From positions 1-40,676 of the forward strand of contig JAHJDO010000135.1 in the NCBI GenBank assembly GCA_018812485.1: a DNA stretch of 40,676 nucleotides. Reading direction: 5' to 3'. This stretch comes from a bacterium. Lineage in GTDB: Bacteria; JAHJDO01. A program made the translations under genes and the position numbers. Below the pieces are notes generated by a model, which made no database searches, was not told the DNA's origin, and saw only the letters and a program-made list of their open reading frames with translations. Below, one piece after another: positions 23,821-34,443 of the stretch (the first letter of the stretch is position 1; each line of letters starts with the position of its first letter).

Positions 23821-25105
23821 AAAAATTTTAATAATTTCTTATCATTACCCGCCATCACCCAGTTCGTCTCCTTATCCCACATATTCATGGGTAAAATATC
23901 TTTCTGAATTTGGATGGCAATGCGTTGTGTTAACAAGAACATGGGACAGCAGTAATGTTCAGGAGCGTTCCACAGGTACCGTTATATACAGAACTCCTTA
24001 TAAGCAATGTTTCCGAAAAGCAGTTAGTTTGAGTAAAAGAGCAGGCTTTTTCAAAAAGTTCATTAATTTTTTTCTTCTTAATTTCATATTTCATCCGGAC
24101 AGCCAAAGAGGATGGCATAATTATGCTTATGAAGCAGGATTGTCTATTATTAAGAAGTATCCTATTTCACTGATCCTGAGCACTTCTCCATGGACAGCTC
24201 ACTGGATAGCAAGTGATTTGAGCAAAGCAACGGGTATTCCGTGGATAGCAGATTACAGAGACCCATGGACTCAGGATACTTCCATCAGGCATAGAAAAAT
24301 ATGGCTCATCCGTGACAAAATCCATAGATTGATTGAAAAAAGAATTTGCAAAACAGCATCTTGCGCTATTCATGCATCCGAAACATGGTCATCTCAGTTG
24401 AGCAGGCTTCTTAATAAGAAAGTTTATACGATACCTAATGGTTTTGATCCTGAAGATTTTACTGTCACAGATAAGGACAACACTAAAGGACATATTTTCA
24501 CACTTTCATATGTGGGAAGCTTCCATTTTGTTCAAAAGCTGGACGTATTTTTGAAGGGATTTCAGAAATTTCTCTTGAACAATAAGCCGTCTCCTGAAAT
24601 TTGCAGGTTAGTATTAGTTCCTCCTTTCAATGAATGTCATGGAATTGAAAAGAAACTGTGCAGTAAATATAAAGTGATTGGGAAATATATCCATGTCGTT
24701 CTTAATGCTAAGAAATCCGAGGCAGTAAGATATATGACACTATCTGATGTTCTTCTGTTGTTTCTCAGTGATGATAATGGCTGGTATCCAACGAAATTTT
24801 TTGAATATCTGGCCTGCGGTAAACAGATACTGGCTACTCCTGATGATAAGGGAGTTATAGGAGCTACATTGAAGAGGACTCGAGCAGGGACTATGCTGAA
24901 TACTTCTGAGCATGTAGCGGTCTGGTTGGAAGAAAAGTGGAAAGAGTTTCAGTTACGTGGAAATCTGACTGTCAATACTAACACTGAGCTAATAGAGGAA
25001 TTTAACCGTAGAAAGTTAACACAGAAATTGTCTGAAATTTTAAACAGTGTTGTTCAACAACCTGAAGGGAAATACCGAGTTGACGTAAAAAAAGATAACA
25101 CATAA
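23807..25105 (+). CDS. Glycosyltransferase (GT4-like)
   Basis: 432-residue cytosolic or peripheral GT-B glycosyltransferase. It has the N-terminal domain start KILIISYHYPPSPSSSPYPT, the middle motif WIADYRDPWTQD characteristic of a GT4-like subgroup, and the C-terminal domain with SYVGSF and KFFEYLACGKQILATPDD. The classical E-x7-E is modified (EYLACGK). It probably adds one sugar of the repeat unit; donor and acceptor are unknown. Overlap with wzx suggests coupling; a 38-base gap follows. Confidence 0.85.
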   Translation: MKKSKKILIISYHYPPSPSSSPYPTYSWVKYLSEFGWQCVVLTRTWDSSNVQERSTGTVIYRTPYKQCFRKAVSLSKRAGFFKKFINFFLLNFIFHPDSQRGWHNYAYEAGLSIIKKYPISLILSTSPWTAHWIASDLSKATGIPWIADYRDPWTQDTSIRHRKIWLIRDKIHRLIEKRICKTASCAIHASETWSSQLSRLLNKKVYTIPNGFDPEDFTVTDKDNTKGHIFTLSYVGSFHFVQKLDVFLKGFQKFLLNNKPSPEICRLVLVPPFNECHGIEKKLCSKYKVIGKYIHVVLNAKKSEAVRYMTLSDVLLLFLSDDNGWYPTKFFEYLACGKQILATPDDKGVIGATLKRTRAGTMLNTSEHVAVWLEEKWKEFQLRGNLTVNTNTELIEEFNRRKLTQKLSEILNSVVQQPEGKYRVDVKKDNT

Positions 25106-25143
25106 AATAGGTGAGAGTTTTCCTTAATTGAAAGGAATCGGAT

Positions 25144-25953
25144 ATGAGTGAAATGTTCAAGATTGACGATATTGCGAAACAGATTATCCGCGAGATAAAA
25201 GAAGAGTGGAAAGAAAGTGTATATGCCTGTCATGATGAATTGGTTACTGCAGAAAGTATACTGCGATATCTTAATCGGGATAATCTTCGCTTTCGGGAAA
25301 TTGTGAAATGTATTGCAGAAAGAGAAAAGAATAAAAAGATTCTTGATATTGGTATCGCATACGGCTTTCACGATATCATTTTAAAAGAAATCTGGGGATT
25401 CGATATTACAGGGATGGAAGTTGAAGAGAATATAAATGCTTATTGCAAATTACTGCATAGACACCAAATACCACTAATTCAGGGAGAATTGTCTAAAAAA
25501 TCTTGTCCGGTTCCAAATGAGAGTTTTGATATTGTAATCTTCAGTGAGGTAATTGAACATATGCGTCTTTCGCCTCTGAAAGCGCTTCTAGAAATAAAAC
25601 GAGTGTTAAAGCCAAAAGGGTTAATACTTTTAACAACGCCGAATATAGCATCATTGAGAAATATAGAGCATCTGGTTCGAGGAAAGAATATCTCTGAACC
25701 TTTTCCTGATGATGATTCAAATCTGGTTCATATCACAGACAAGATGAACCACATACGTGTGTATACAATAGAGGAGATAACCTCTCTCATACAGCGGGCG
25801 GGATTTAGAGTACTTGAGTCTAGATTCGTTTCTTCAGAAAAACTTAATCTAAAACCCAGAAAGAATTTACCAATACATATATTGTATATTCTGATATTGA
25901 AGATCATATCGTCTTTTCGGGGTTATATCTTTGTTCTTGGTGAGAAAACTTAA
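25144..25953 (+). CDS. SAM-dependent methyltransferase (class I)
   Basis: 269-residue protein with a Rossmann-like methyltransferase domain: motif I region ILDIGIAYGFHDIILKE, then FDIVIFSEVIEHMRLSP, RVLKPKGLILLTTPNIASLRN. The N-terminal about 60 residues are helical and do not match a known domain. Located between glycosyltransferases, it probably methylates a sugar in the polymer or on a lipid-linked intermediate. The ATG is preceded by AAGGAATCGG, an acceptable binding site. Confidence 0.86.
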   Translation: MSEMFKIDDIAKQIIREIKEEWKESVYACHDELVTAESILRYLNRDNLRFREIVKCIAEREKNKKILDIGIAYGFHDIILKEIWGFDITGMEVEENINAYCKLLHRHQIPLIQGELSKKSCPVPNESFDIVIFSEVIEHMRLSPLKALLEIKRVLKPKGLILLTTPNIASLRNIEHLVRGKNISEPFPDDDSNLVHITDKMNHIRVYTIEEITSLIQRAGFRVLESRFVSSEKLNLKPRKNLPIHILYILILKIISSFRGYIFVLGEKT

Positions 25954-25971
25954 AATGAAAATTTTGCGAGT

Positions 25972-26772
25972 ATGATTAATTTTGTTAAGAAACTTTTGAA
26001 GAAGGTTATTCCTGTTAATTTTCATCCCTCTATGTTAGTGAATCACTACATTGAGAGAGTTACGGGCAGACAAATATTTTCGGGACCTTTTGCAGGTATG
26101 AAATACGTAACTTCGAGTTCGGATATTGTGTATTACCCGAAGATTCTTGGCACATATGAAAAGGAACTACATGAGCTTGTAGAAAAACTATGCAGGAAGC
26201 ATTTTAACTTGATTGTAAATGTAGGAGCAGGTGAAGGGTATTATGCTGTTGGCTTTGCCGTACGGCAGCCTTTTGCTAACATCGTAGCGTTCGAAGTGAA
26301 AATGGTTGGACAGAATTTGATCCAGCAAATGGCGAAAATAAATGGCGTTAACGACAGGATAAGAATCAATGGATTGTGTGATCATGAGAGTTTATCAAGT
26401 TGTTTGTCTATTTGCGAAGAAGGTAGGGCGATTCTGGTTGTAATGGATACAGAAGGTGCGGAAGATATTCTTTTAGATCCTCTCAAGATACCCGTTCTCA
26501 ACAAATCTTACATTCTGGTTGAGTTGCACGATTTTGTGTGTCCTGGCATTACCAAGAGAATATACAAACGTTTTCAGAATAGTCATAGGATTACTGAAAT
26601 AATGGCCAGGTCAAGAGTTTTTACAGATTTTCCTTTAAAATTATCGGGGATTGTTTCCTATGTCCCAAAGAAATTTTTCTTGCAAAGTTTGTACGAAGCG
26701 CGTCCTGATGGAATGAAGTGGTTTTATCTTGAGCCGCCGACCATGCGGAGAAAAATAAGGGATAATGAGTAA
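25972..26772 (+). CDS. FkbM-like methyltransferase
   Basis: 266-residue protein. The SAM-binding region is LIVNVGAGEGYYAVGFAVR, with FEVKMVGQNLIQQMAKINGV after it and VVMDTEGAEDILLDP in the middle, a pattern close to FkbM methyltransferases (DxEGaE). The C-terminal part is not recognised. It is second in a run of three methyltransferases and overlaps the next one by 8 bases. A sugar O-methyltransferase role is an inference from its position. Confidence 0.75.
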   Translation: MINFVKKLLKKVIPVNFHPSMLVNHYIERVTGRQIFSGPFAGMKYVTSSSDIVYYPKILGTYEKELHELVEKLCRKHFNLIVNVGAGEGYYAVGFAVRQPFANIVAFEVKMVGQNLIQQMAKINGVNDRIRINGLCDHESLSSCLSICEEGRAILVVMDTEGAEDILLDPLKIPVLNKSYILVELHDFVCPGITKRIYKRFQNSHRITEIMARSRVFTDFPLKLSGIVSYVPKKFFLQSLYEARPDGMKWFYLEPPTMRRKIRDNE

Positions 26773-27565
26773 GAGTTTCGATAGTGTATGGGATAAATGG
26801 CAGGATGTGAATATTGAAGAACAGATAATATCTCATCGCTCTGCGAGAAACAAGTATATCGGCGTTATATCTAAGTATCTTTCCCGCGGCTCAGGCGCAA
26901 AAGCTCTTGAGGTAGGTTGTGGTACCGCTATTGACTCATATATAGTTTCCACCGAGACGGGGATGGAAATATATGGCGTGGATATATCCGAAGACGCTCT
27001 AAAGATTGCTGAAAAGGTAGAAGAGCGGTTCTCCTGCAAGGTACGTCTTTCCCGAGGAGATGCGATGTCTCTGGGATATCATGATGAGATGTTTGATCTG
27101 GTTTTCAGCCAGGGAGTTATAGAGCACCTTGTGCGGGATGTCCGCGCGCTTAAAGAGCAGGTAAGGGTGTTAAAAACGGGAGGGGTATTGATACTCAATG
27201 TACCCCAGAAATATACAGCGTATACCATGCATAAGCACCTGATGTCCCACATTGGACGGTGGGAATGGGGGCATGAGACCGAATTTTCCAGTCGCCAGTT
27301 GGCTCGTTATGGGAAATATCTGGGGCTGGATATACTTGAAAGGTTCGGGTATGATTACTGGCGTTCTCCGTTTGAGCTGATATTTGTACTACGAACGTTA
27401 AATCACAAGATCGGGAAAATACCGTTACTGCGAAAAAGTCCCGGGTACGGCAAAGTATCTGAGTTTTGGGACGCTATGTGGGAACGATTAGAGGATAAGT
27501 CAGGACACTTTTTTATGAAAAATTTAGTTTATGTTTACCGTAAGTCGGCAAATGAAAGCATATAG
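26765..27565 (+). CDS. Class I SAM-dependent methyltransferase (type 11)
   Basis: 266-residue protein with a complete type-11 methyltransferase core: ALEVGCGTAIDSYIVS, GVDISEDALKIAEKVEER, FDLVFSQGVIEHLVRD and VLKTGGVLILNVPQKYT. Its base composition appears richer in G and C than its neighbours (for example CCCGCGGCTCAGGCGCAAAA near 26882), which may mean later acquisition. It probably methylates a sugar or a terminal group of the chain. The next glycosyltransferase starts 6 bases after its stop. Confidence 0.87.
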   Translation: MSKSFDSVWDKWQDVNIEEQIISHRSARNKYIGVISKYLSRGSGAKALEVGCGTAIDSYIVSTETGMEIYGVDISEDALKIAEKVEERFSCKVRLSRGDAMSLGYHDEMFDLVFSQGVIEHLVRDVRALKEQVRVLKTGGVLILNVPQKYTAYTMHKHLMSHIGRWEWGHETEFSSRQLARYGKYLGLDILERFGYDYWRSPFELIFVLRTLNHKIGKIPLLRKSPGYGKVSEFWDAMWERLEDKSGHFFMKNLVYVYRKSANESI

Positions 27566-27571
27566 TCTATT

Positions 27572-28753
27572 ATGAATATCCTTTTTGTAAATCAATATAT
27601 AGATGAAGTCGGAGGAGTTGAACACTACTTAAATACTCTTTCTGAAAGATTAATTGCAGAAGGCCATAACATATACTTTATCTATGGCGACAAGCTTATT
27701 GAATCTTCTTTTAGAAAATATACAAAGACATTTAATCTGCCCGATATCTGGAATAATCCACTTTGTTTGAAGAAGGAAATAAAATTAACTCTGCGCCGGA
27801 CCATCAATGATATAAAACCAGATGTTATATACCTGCACAATATTGAGAATCTTAAAGTTGTAGATATCTTCTCCCAGCAAGTTCCAACAGTAAGGTATGT
27901 GCATGGATGTAAGTCTACATGTCCCGACGGAAAAAGATTATTGCATAACCCTATGGAAACGTGTTTTCATCCTGCATCACCTCTATGCACCTTGCGTGCG
28001 CATACAAGAAGATGCATGCCAAGGCATCCTGTAAAATCTTTTAGGGCTTATGCAGGAACAAGAAGAAGTCTGAAGTCTTTTGAAAAATTAAAGCGCATAT
28101 TAGTGGCTTCAAAATATATGAAAAACATATTGGAGATAAATGGAGTTTTGCCGCATAAAATAGAGATTTTGCCATATTTTGCAGAATCATTATCCAGCAA
28201 TATTTCCAGCAAATACAACGGTTCAAGAAGGATTCTTTTTGCAGGGCGTATCGCCAATGGAAAAGGGTTAGAATACCTGTTTTATGTATTGAAGCTTCTA
28301 AAAGAAAAAATTTTTCTGGATGTAGTGGGAGACGGCCCGTTAAGAAAAGAGTGCCAAGAAAAAATCAATAAATTGGGTCTAAAAGAAAAAGTTCGTTTTC
28401 ACGGATGGGTTCATAGCGAGAAAATGGCAGATTTTTATAAAAAAGCCTCTTTTTTAGTTATCCCTTCTATTTGGCCTGAACCTTTTGGTATAGTAGGTAT
28501 CGAAGCAGCTCTTTATGGCAGGCCAGCTGTTGCTTTTGATGTTGGGGGAATATCTGACTGGTTAAAACATGGGAAAACAGGTTTTTTAATTAACCCTTAT
28601 GATAAAGTTGAAATGGCGAGAAAAATAGATCTCTTGTTAAAAGACAGCAAAATGGCAGAAGAAATGGGGAAAAACGCCAATAAGTTAGTTGGTGAAAATT
28701 TCTCTCCCAAGATTCACATACACAAACTATTAAATCTTTTTGAGAAGCTATGA
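27572..28753 (+). CDS. Glycosyltransferase family 4 with Cys-rich insert
   Basis: 393-residue GT-B enzyme. N-terminal NILFVNQYIDEVGGVEHYL and C-terminal RRILFAGRIANGKGLEYLFY and EPFGIVGIEAALYGRP (E-x7-E) are standard. Around residues 113-150 there is a cluster of Cys and His (HGCKSTCPDGKR, METCFHPASPLC, RRCMPRHP) that may bind a metal; the same pattern occurs in some GT4 subgroups. It overlaps the following fused glycosyltransferase by 4 bases. Confidence 0.9.
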   Translation: MNILFVNQYIDEVGGVEHYLNTLSERLIAEGHNIYFIYGDKLIESSFRKYTKTFNLPDIWNNPLCLKKEIKLTLRRTINDIKPDVIYLHNIENLKVVDIFSQQVPTVRYVHGCKSTCPDGKRLLHNPMETCFHPASPLCTLRAHTRRCMPRHPVKSFRAYAGTRRSLKSFEKLKRILVASKYMKNILEINGVLPHKIEILPYFAESLSSNISSKYNGSRRILFAGRIANGKGLEYLFYVLKLLKEKIFLDVVGDGPLRKECQEKINKLGLKEKVRFHGWVHSEKMADFYKKASFLVIPSIWPEPFGIVGIEAALYGRPAVAFDVGGISDWLKHGKTGFLINPYDKVEMARKIDLLLKDSKMAEEMGKNANKLVGENFSPKIHIHKLLNLFEKL

Positions 28754-31068
28754 AAATTTGCATGATTTTTTCTAATTATCCGCCCAATTATAAGCCGGGC
28801 GGGATTGCGGATTATACACGTATTTTGGTTGAGAAACTGAGAAGGTCAGGATTTAACGTGTCCGTAATAGCATCAGAGAGATATGCAGGAAACGACCCCA
28901 AAGTTTTTAAAGTTGGGAGTATCAACTGGGGTCTCAGCGAGTTACTTGAAATTTCAAAAATAGCAAAAAGAGAGAAATTTGACATTCTGCATATGCAATA
29001 TACGCCTGAAAGTTATGGATTCGGCATAAGCTTTAAATTTCTGCCTCTTGTTTTAAAGATTATGAGTCCAAAGACGCGATTTATCACTACATTTCATACA
29101 TTGGTGGGTGGCAGATGGATATCGAAAGTCAATGCATTTTTACTGTCTCTCTTCAGTGAAAGAGTTATCAGCACAAATGAAGAGCTTACTTATCTATTTT
29201 TAAGACGTTTGCCACTATTCAGGAAAAAGCTTAAACAAGTAGAAATTGGTTCAAATATAATTCCGGCCAGGATATGCAGAGAGGAGACAAAAACTGAGAT
29301 TCGTATGCGTTTTAGTATTAAAAAAGATGCTGTTATTTTATCGACTTTCGGTTTCCCGAATCCGGGGAAAGGGCTTGAAGACCTACTCGAGGCATTGAGC
29401 ATATTAAATCGGGATGAGATTTATTACCTCTTTTTAATAGGCAGTTTGAGGGATGAAGATAAAAACTACAGGAAAAAATTAAACACACTAATTCAAAAAT
29501 TAAGTCTGGAAAAGAAAGTTTTCATGGTAGAGAATTCTTCTCCTGAGAGTGTTTCCCAATTTTTGTTCGCCTCGGATATTTATGTAGTGCCTTACAGAGA
29601 TGGAATCTGCACAAGACGTGGAAGTCTTATGGCAGGCATTGTTCACCACTTGCCTATAATAAGCACATATCCTCGCGTACAATCTCCATATTTCAGACAC
29701 AATGAGAATGTAGTACTTGTTAAGGCGAATTCACCGAAGGAACTGGCTAAAGCTATAAAGATGTTGTCCAGTAATAATATTCTAAAGGAGAAACTGATAC
29801 GAAATATAATTGACACTAAAAAACATTTCAATTGGGATGATATAGCATATAGGACAATGCGGGTATACGGGGAAAGTTCAAGAAAATTATCAGAAAAGAT
29901 ACGGTATGTACTGAAAATAATTATTGAGAGTATGGAGTATCTTTTTTGGAATCATGTGGTCATGGGCAAGAAAAAAGAAATCAACCAACATGTGAACTTT
30001 AGGGAGATTAAACCTGCAAAGATACTGAATATTCAGATTAATTCCATAGGTGATGTATTGATGACCACTCCGGCTCTAAGAACCCTGAGAGAAAATTTTC
30101 CAAAAGCTCAAATTGATATATTGACTTTACCTCACACCGCAGAAATTCTGAAAGACAACCCCGATGTAGACAATATATATTCCTGCAATGCCGATTTCTG
30201 GAGGTTTTTTCCTCTTAATGTGAGAAAGCTTTCAGAGAACATACAGACAATTAATAACTTAAAAAATAGCAATTATGATTTATGCCTATCTTATGGAGGC
30301 ACATTCGGCTTTGTTTTGTTAGCAGGATTAGTGAAAGCCTCTTTGAGTGTCGGACCTCTCAGAGAATTAAAGCGGGGTATTTTTCAGGAGAATACGTCTC
30401 TATTTTACTCTGCTACTGTCTCAACAACCGAAAAACACATAATTGAAGACCATCTAAAACTGGTTGAATATTTAGGATGTAAAACTAAAGATAAAAATGA
30501 GCAGTTTTTTATAAACCCAGAGGATGAAAAGGCTGGAGATGAGTTCCTGCAAAAACACGCATTAAGTGAAAAAAATTATGCTGTAATGCATCCGGGAGCA
30601 AAGTGGTCTCCCAAGAGATGGCCAGCTCATTGCTTTTCAGCATTAATAGACATCTTATTTAGTGAAAAAAACATACAGACAATCCTAGTAGGAGCCTATG
30701 CAGATAGTAAGCTTCTGGAGGAAATAAGACAAAAAACAGAAAGCAAGACAGTGATAATTTGCAGCAACCTGAATCTGAAAAATATTGGATATATTATTAG
30801 AAAATCCTTGTTTTTTGTAGGAAATGATTCAGGTATCGCTCATGTTGCTGGATCTGTAAATGTTCCTTGTATTGTCTTATTCGGGCCAACTGATCCTGAT
30901 ACTTGTCTGCCGAGATCAGATAAAGTACTGGCGGTTAGAGAGAATATGCCATGCTGGCCCTGTATCTTATATTACCGCAGAGACAACTGTGAAATAGGTG
31001 AAAATGTCTGCATGCAAAAACTCACACCAATGTGTGTTATGAAAGAAATTGAAAAACTAACAGGATAA
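28750..31068 (+). CDS. Fused GT4-like / GT9 (heptosyltransferase-like) glycosyltransferase
   Basis: 772-residue two-domain protein. Residues 1 to about 390 form a GT4-like GT-B enzyme (GGIADYTRILVEKLRRSG, FGFPNPGKGLEDLLEAL), though its E-x7-E motif is not evident (YVVPYRDGICTRRGSLMAG). From about residue 423 the chain is a complete GT9 domain: KILNIQINSIGDVLMTTPAL, HPGAKWSPKRWPAHCF, FFVGNDSGIAHVAGSVN, FGPTDPDTCLP, and a Cys-rich end (CWPC, MCV). These two activities are normally separate proteins. The middle (about 390-420) is a linker with MEYLFWNH. The reading frame is intact through the junction. Confidence 0.88.
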   Translation: MKICMIFSNYPPNYKPGGIADYTRILVEKLRRSGFNVSVIASERYAGNDPKVFKVGSINWGLSELLEISKIAKREKFDILHMQYTPESYGFGISFKFLPLVLKIMSPKTRFITTFHTLVGGRWISKVNAFLLSLFSERVISTNEELTYLFLRRLPLFRKKLKQVEIGSNIIPARICREETKTEIRMRFSIKKDAVILSTFGFPNPGKGLEDLLEALSILNRDEIYYLFLIGSLRDEDKNYRKKLNTLIQKLSLEKKVFMVENSSPESVSQFLFASDIYVVPYRDGICTRRGSLMAGIVHHLPIISTYPRVQSPYFRHNENVVLVKANSPKELAKAIKMLSSNNILKEKLIRNIIDTKKHFNWDDIAYRTMRVYGESSRKLSEKIRYVLKIIIESMEYLFWNHVVMGKKKEINQHVNFREIKPAKILNIQINSIGDVLMTTPALRTLRENFPKAQIDILTLPHTAEILKDNPDVDNIYSCNADFWRFFPLNVRKLSENIQTINNLKNSNYDLCLSYGGTFGFVLLAGLVKASLSVGPLRELKRGIFQENTSLFYSATVSTTEKHIIEDHLKLVEYLGCKTKDKNEQFFINPEDEKAGDEFLQKHALSEKNYAVMHPGAKWSPKRWPAHCFSALIDILFSEKNIQTILVGAYADSKLLEEIRQKTESKTVIICSNLNLKNIGYIIRKSLFFVGNDSGIAHVAGSVNVPCIVLFGPTDPDTCLPRSDKVLAVRENMPCWPCILYYRRDNCEIGENVCMQKLTPMCVMKEIEKLTG

Positions 31069-31083
31069 AATTTCATATATCGT

Positions 31084-32190
31084 ATGAGAAAGCAATTCAA
31101 AATACTTTACATATCACATTTCGGTAAATTTGTGGGAGGCGGGCAAAAAGGCCTGCTTTATATACTTGAGCGGATAAACAGGGACTGCTTTGATCCTGTT
31201 GTGGTTGCTCCGTCTCAGGGCTCATTTCTTGATAGAGCTGCAAAACTGGGTATATCAACGAAGTGTCTAAAAATGGGTAAGTTAAATCCATTGAACCTCA
31301 TAATCACTGTTCCTAAAATTGCGAAGCTTATTTGGACAGAGAAAATTAATCTGATCTATACTGACTCACCACGAGGGGCTATATATGGGGGAATTGCAGC
31401 CAAGATTATTGGCAGACCTCTTGTATATCATGCCAGAGTAAGTGATAAAAGCAGACTAGATAAATTGATTTACATTTTATCCACTAAAATAATCACAGTG
31501 TCAAAGGCAAGCGCAGAAAGATTTAAAAACGGTGGAAAGGTGAAGATAATCTATAATGCGATAGATTTGAATGAATTCAATCCCGATATAGACGGCAGTA
31601 AGATAAGAGAGGAATTCAGCGCTAATGATCTTTTAATAGGAACAATGGGGCGCGTTAGCTCGGAGAAAGGACAAAAAGAGTTGTTACATACTGTTCCTGA
31701 TATTCTCAAAGCTTATCCAAAAATTAAATTTGTAATTGTTGGAGGCGGGAATCCTGAGTATATAGAAAAATTAAAAAAATTGTGTCAAAAACTTGGAATT
31801 ACAAACAATGTGATATTCACAGGATTTCGTGAGGATATTCCAGAAATAATGGCTGCTATTGATATTTTTGCTTTATTCACATCTAATGAAGGACTTTGCC
31901 GAAGTATATTAGAGGCAATGGGGACGGGAAAGCCTGTAATCACAACAGATGTTGGGGGGAATTCTGAAACAATAAAAAATGAGGTCACAGGTATTCTTAT
32001 ACCGTTCCATAATCCGTCCTTGTTGAAAGATGCGCTATTTGAACTTATAAGAGATAAGAAAAAAAGAAAAGAGATGGGGAGAAGAGGAAGAGAACGGGCT
32101 GTAAAACTTTTTGACATTGAGGAGAATATAAGAAAAATAGAAAAAATATATTTGGAAGTACTGAAGGTAGAGTATGCGTATAGGGATTGA
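31084..32190 (+). CDS. Glycosyltransferase family 4
   Basis: 368-residue GT-B glycosyltransferase. Landmarks are ILYISHFGKFVGGGQKGLLY, GTMGRVSSEKGQKELLHTV and the E-x7-E signature EGLCRSILEAMGTGKPVITT followed by DVGGNSE. It probably uses a nucleotide sugar to extend the lipid-linked repeat; specificity cannot be read from the sequence. Its end overlaps the next gene by 17 bases. Confidence 0.9.
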   Translation: MRKQFKILYISHFGKFVGGGQKGLLYILERINRDCFDPVVVAPSQGSFLDRAAKLGISTKCLKMGKLNPLNLIITVPKIAKLIWTEKINLIYTDSPRGAIYGGIAAKIIGRPLVYHARVSDKSRLDKLIYILSTKIITVSKASAERFKNGGKVKIIYNAIDLNEFNPDIDGSKIREEFSANDLLIGTMGRVSSEKGQKELLHTVPDILKAYPKIKFVIVGGGNPEYIEKLKKLCQKLGITNNVIFTGFREDIPEIMAAIDIFALFTSNEGLCRSILEAMGTGKPVITTDVGGNSETIKNEVTGILIPFHNPSLLKDALFELIRDKKKRKEMGRRGRERAVKLFDIEENIRKIEKIYLEVLKVEYAYRD

Positions 32191-33283
32191 TATAAGAGAA
32201 CTTGAAACAGGGAAAAAGACAGGCATAGGCAGAATTCTTTTAGGATTTTTGAATTATGTTTCTTTGAATGATACTGTCAATGAATATATCCTTTTTGGAA
32301 ATCAAAAGACTGACTGCAGTTTCGGAGCAAGCAGTCTGAAATTTAAGATTATTCCTGAGAAAATAACATTCTTTTGGGACCAGGTTAAGCTTCCTGTTGC
32401 CATTTCCAGACAAAAAGTCGAAGTGTTTTTTTCTCCTTACTTCAAGGCACCTCTGTTTTCTCCCTGTAATTTTGTAACAGCAATACATGACTTAACACCA
32501 CTCAGGACTCAGGGGACGGCTTTAGCCGGATTTTATTACAAATTTTGGGGAAGATTATGTGCGAAATTTGCTAAAAATGTTATTACCTTATCGGAACATT
32601 CCAAGCAGGACCTGCTGAATGTCCTGCGGATAGACAAAGATAAACTGAAGATTGTATACCCAGCGGTAAACAATATTTTTTTTGATCCAGTATCAGAAGA
32701 AACTGTAAATAGAGTAGAGCAAAACTATAGAATAAAGAGTAAGTTCATATTTTGGGTTGGAGCATTGAAACCTTCCAAAAATTTGCTCGGACTTATAAAA
32801 GCATACAAAATGCTTCCGAATGGAATAAAAAATGAGTATGAGCTTGTCATAGCCGGCAAGGGAAATAAATATCTTGAGGTACTGAAAGATTCAGCAAACA
32901 AACTTGGCATCAAGGAGAAAGTATTATTTCCTGGATTTATTCATGATAATGATCTACCTGCTCTTTACCATGGTGCAGAAGTTTTTGTAATGCCTTCTTT
33001 GCATGAAGGATTTGGGCTTCCTGTTCTTGAAGCCATGGCTTGTAAAACACCCGTTGTTGCTTCTAATGTTACCTCTATTCCTGAAGTAACAGGTGATGCC
33101 GCAGTATTAGTAGATCCTAATGATATAAACCAGTTGTCAAAAGCGATGGAGAAAGTTTTGTCGAATGAGACATTACGAAATAACTTGATAGCAAAGGGCA
33201 CAGAAAGAGCTAAAAAGTTTTCAGTAGAAAAAATGGCTTGTAAGATACTGGATGTTCTTAACGAAGTAGGCAGGAATGGTTAA
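32174..33283 (+). CDS. Glycosyltransferase family 4
   Basis: 369-residue GT-B enzyme of the mannosyltransferase-like subgroup that starts [20 protein letters not shown] (the GIDxRxl...tGigry motif). The C-terminal domain has [20 protein letters not shown] and [20 protein letters not shown] with SIPEV. This subgroup frequently acts in exopolysaccharide and O-antigen synthesis. It overlaps both neighbours by 8-17 bases, in line with a coupled operon. Confidence 0.92.
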   Translation: MRIGIDIRELETGKKTGIGRILLGFLNYVSLNDTVNEYILFGNQKTDCSFGASSLKFKIIPEKITFFWDQVKLPVAISRQKVEVFFSPYFKAPLFSPCNFVTAIHDLTPLRTQGTALAGFYYKFWGRLCAKFAKNVITLSEHSKQDLLNVLRIDKDKLKIVYPAVNNIFFDPVSEETVNRVEQNYRIKSKFIFWVGALKPSKNLLGLIKAYKMLPNGIKNEYELVIAGKGNKYLEVLKDSANKLGIKEKVLFPGFIHDNDLPALYHGAEVFVMPSLHEGFGLPVLEAMACKTPVVASNVTSIPEVTGDAAVLVDPNDINQLSKAMEKVLSNETLRNNLIAKGTERAKKFSVEKMACKILDVLNEVGRNG

Positions 33284-34427
33284 TTTGTCTGGTAAATCCC
33301 TGTTCATCGTCAATGATTTTCCGCCCATACTGGGTGGGCAAGCTACTTATTTCTATAATCTATGGAAGAATCTCCCCTCTCAAAAGATTGTTGTTTTAGC
33401 TCCTAAAGTGAGCGGCTGTGAGAGGTTTGATAAAAAACAGAATTTTGAAATCATTAGAAAAAGGTATCTTTTTAATATTCCTTTATTTGGGCGAATATTT
33501 AAGATTATTCTCCCTTTATTTTTTTCTCTAATCTTAATTCAAAAAAGAAAAATTAATATCATTCATTGTGGCCATGTTCTCTCAACAGGTATCATCGGGC
33601 TAATCTTAAAATTTATGGTTAAAAAACCTTATATTGTTTATACGTTTGCTGCAGATATTCTTGAATTCCAAAAATATAAACTAATAGACAAATTAATGTC
33701 TATCGTTTTAAAGAATGCGTATAAGATTATAAGTATAAGCGATTTTACAAAAACCAAACTTATAGAAAGAGGTATTAAACCAAAAAAAATCGCGAAGATT
33801 CTGCCATGTGTTAATTTAGATAAGTTCAATCCTGATATTAGCCCGGAAGGAATAATAAAGAAATATGGTCTGCAGGACAAAAAGGTAATTTTAACAATAG
33901 CGCGATTAGTGAAAAGGAAAGGACATGATTTTGTGATTAAGGCTTTCCCAAAGGTGTTGGTAAAAGCACCAAATGCAGTTTATTTAATAGTTGGGGGTGG
34001 TCCATATTTAAATGAGTTAAAAAAGATAATTAGGAAATTAAGACTGGAAAACAAGGTAATACTTACAGGGGAGGCCACGGATAAAGAGATAGCAAAATAT
34101 TATAATGCTTGCGATGTTTTTATTATGGCAAATAGAGAAATCAAAGAAAGAGGAGATGTAGAAGGTTTCGGAATAGTTTTTTTGGAAGCAAGTGCTTGTG
34201 GAAAACCAGTTATCGGGGGTAGATCAGGGGGGGCAGTTGAAGCAATAGTTGATGGAGAAACAGGCTTCTTAATCAATCCAGAAAATTCTTTAGAAATCGC
34301 AAATAATTTAATTAATCTTCTAACCAATGCTGAATATGCCAGAGTCCTTGGTGAGAAAGGCAGATTAAGAATCGAGAGAGAATTTACCTGTCGAAAAAAC
34401 GCGGATGCCTTAAAAGAATTTGTATAG
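33276..34427 (+). CDS. Glycosyltransferase family 4
   Basis: 383-residue GT-B enzyme. N-terminal [20 protein letters not shown] has the glycine-rich acceptor loop, the middle part has [18 protein letters not shown], and the donor-site signature is [20 protein letters not shown] followed by RSGGAVEAI, a typical PimB/WcaL-like pattern. Base composition is among the most AT-rich in the cluster. The exact sugar is unknown. Confidence 0.91.
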   Translation: MVNLSGKSLFIVNDFPPILGGQATYFYNLWKNLPSQKIVVLAPKVSGCERFDKKQNFEIIRKRYLFNIPLFGRIFKIILPLFFSLILIQKRKINIIHCGHVLSTGIIGLILKFMVKKPYIVYTFAADILEFQKYKLIDKLMSIVLKNAYKIISISDFTKTKLIERGIKPKKIAKILPCVNLDKFNPDISPEGIIKKYGLQDKKVILTIARLVKRKGHDFVIKAFPKVLVKAPNAVYLIVGGGPYLNELKKIIRKLRLENKVILTGEATDKEIAKYYNACDVFIMANREIKERGDVEGFGIVFLEASACGKPVIGGRSGGAVEAIVDGETGFLINPENSLEIANNLINLLTNAEYARVLGEKGRLRIEREFTCRKNADALKEFV

Positions 34428-34443
34428 GTTGTAAAAAATTAAA

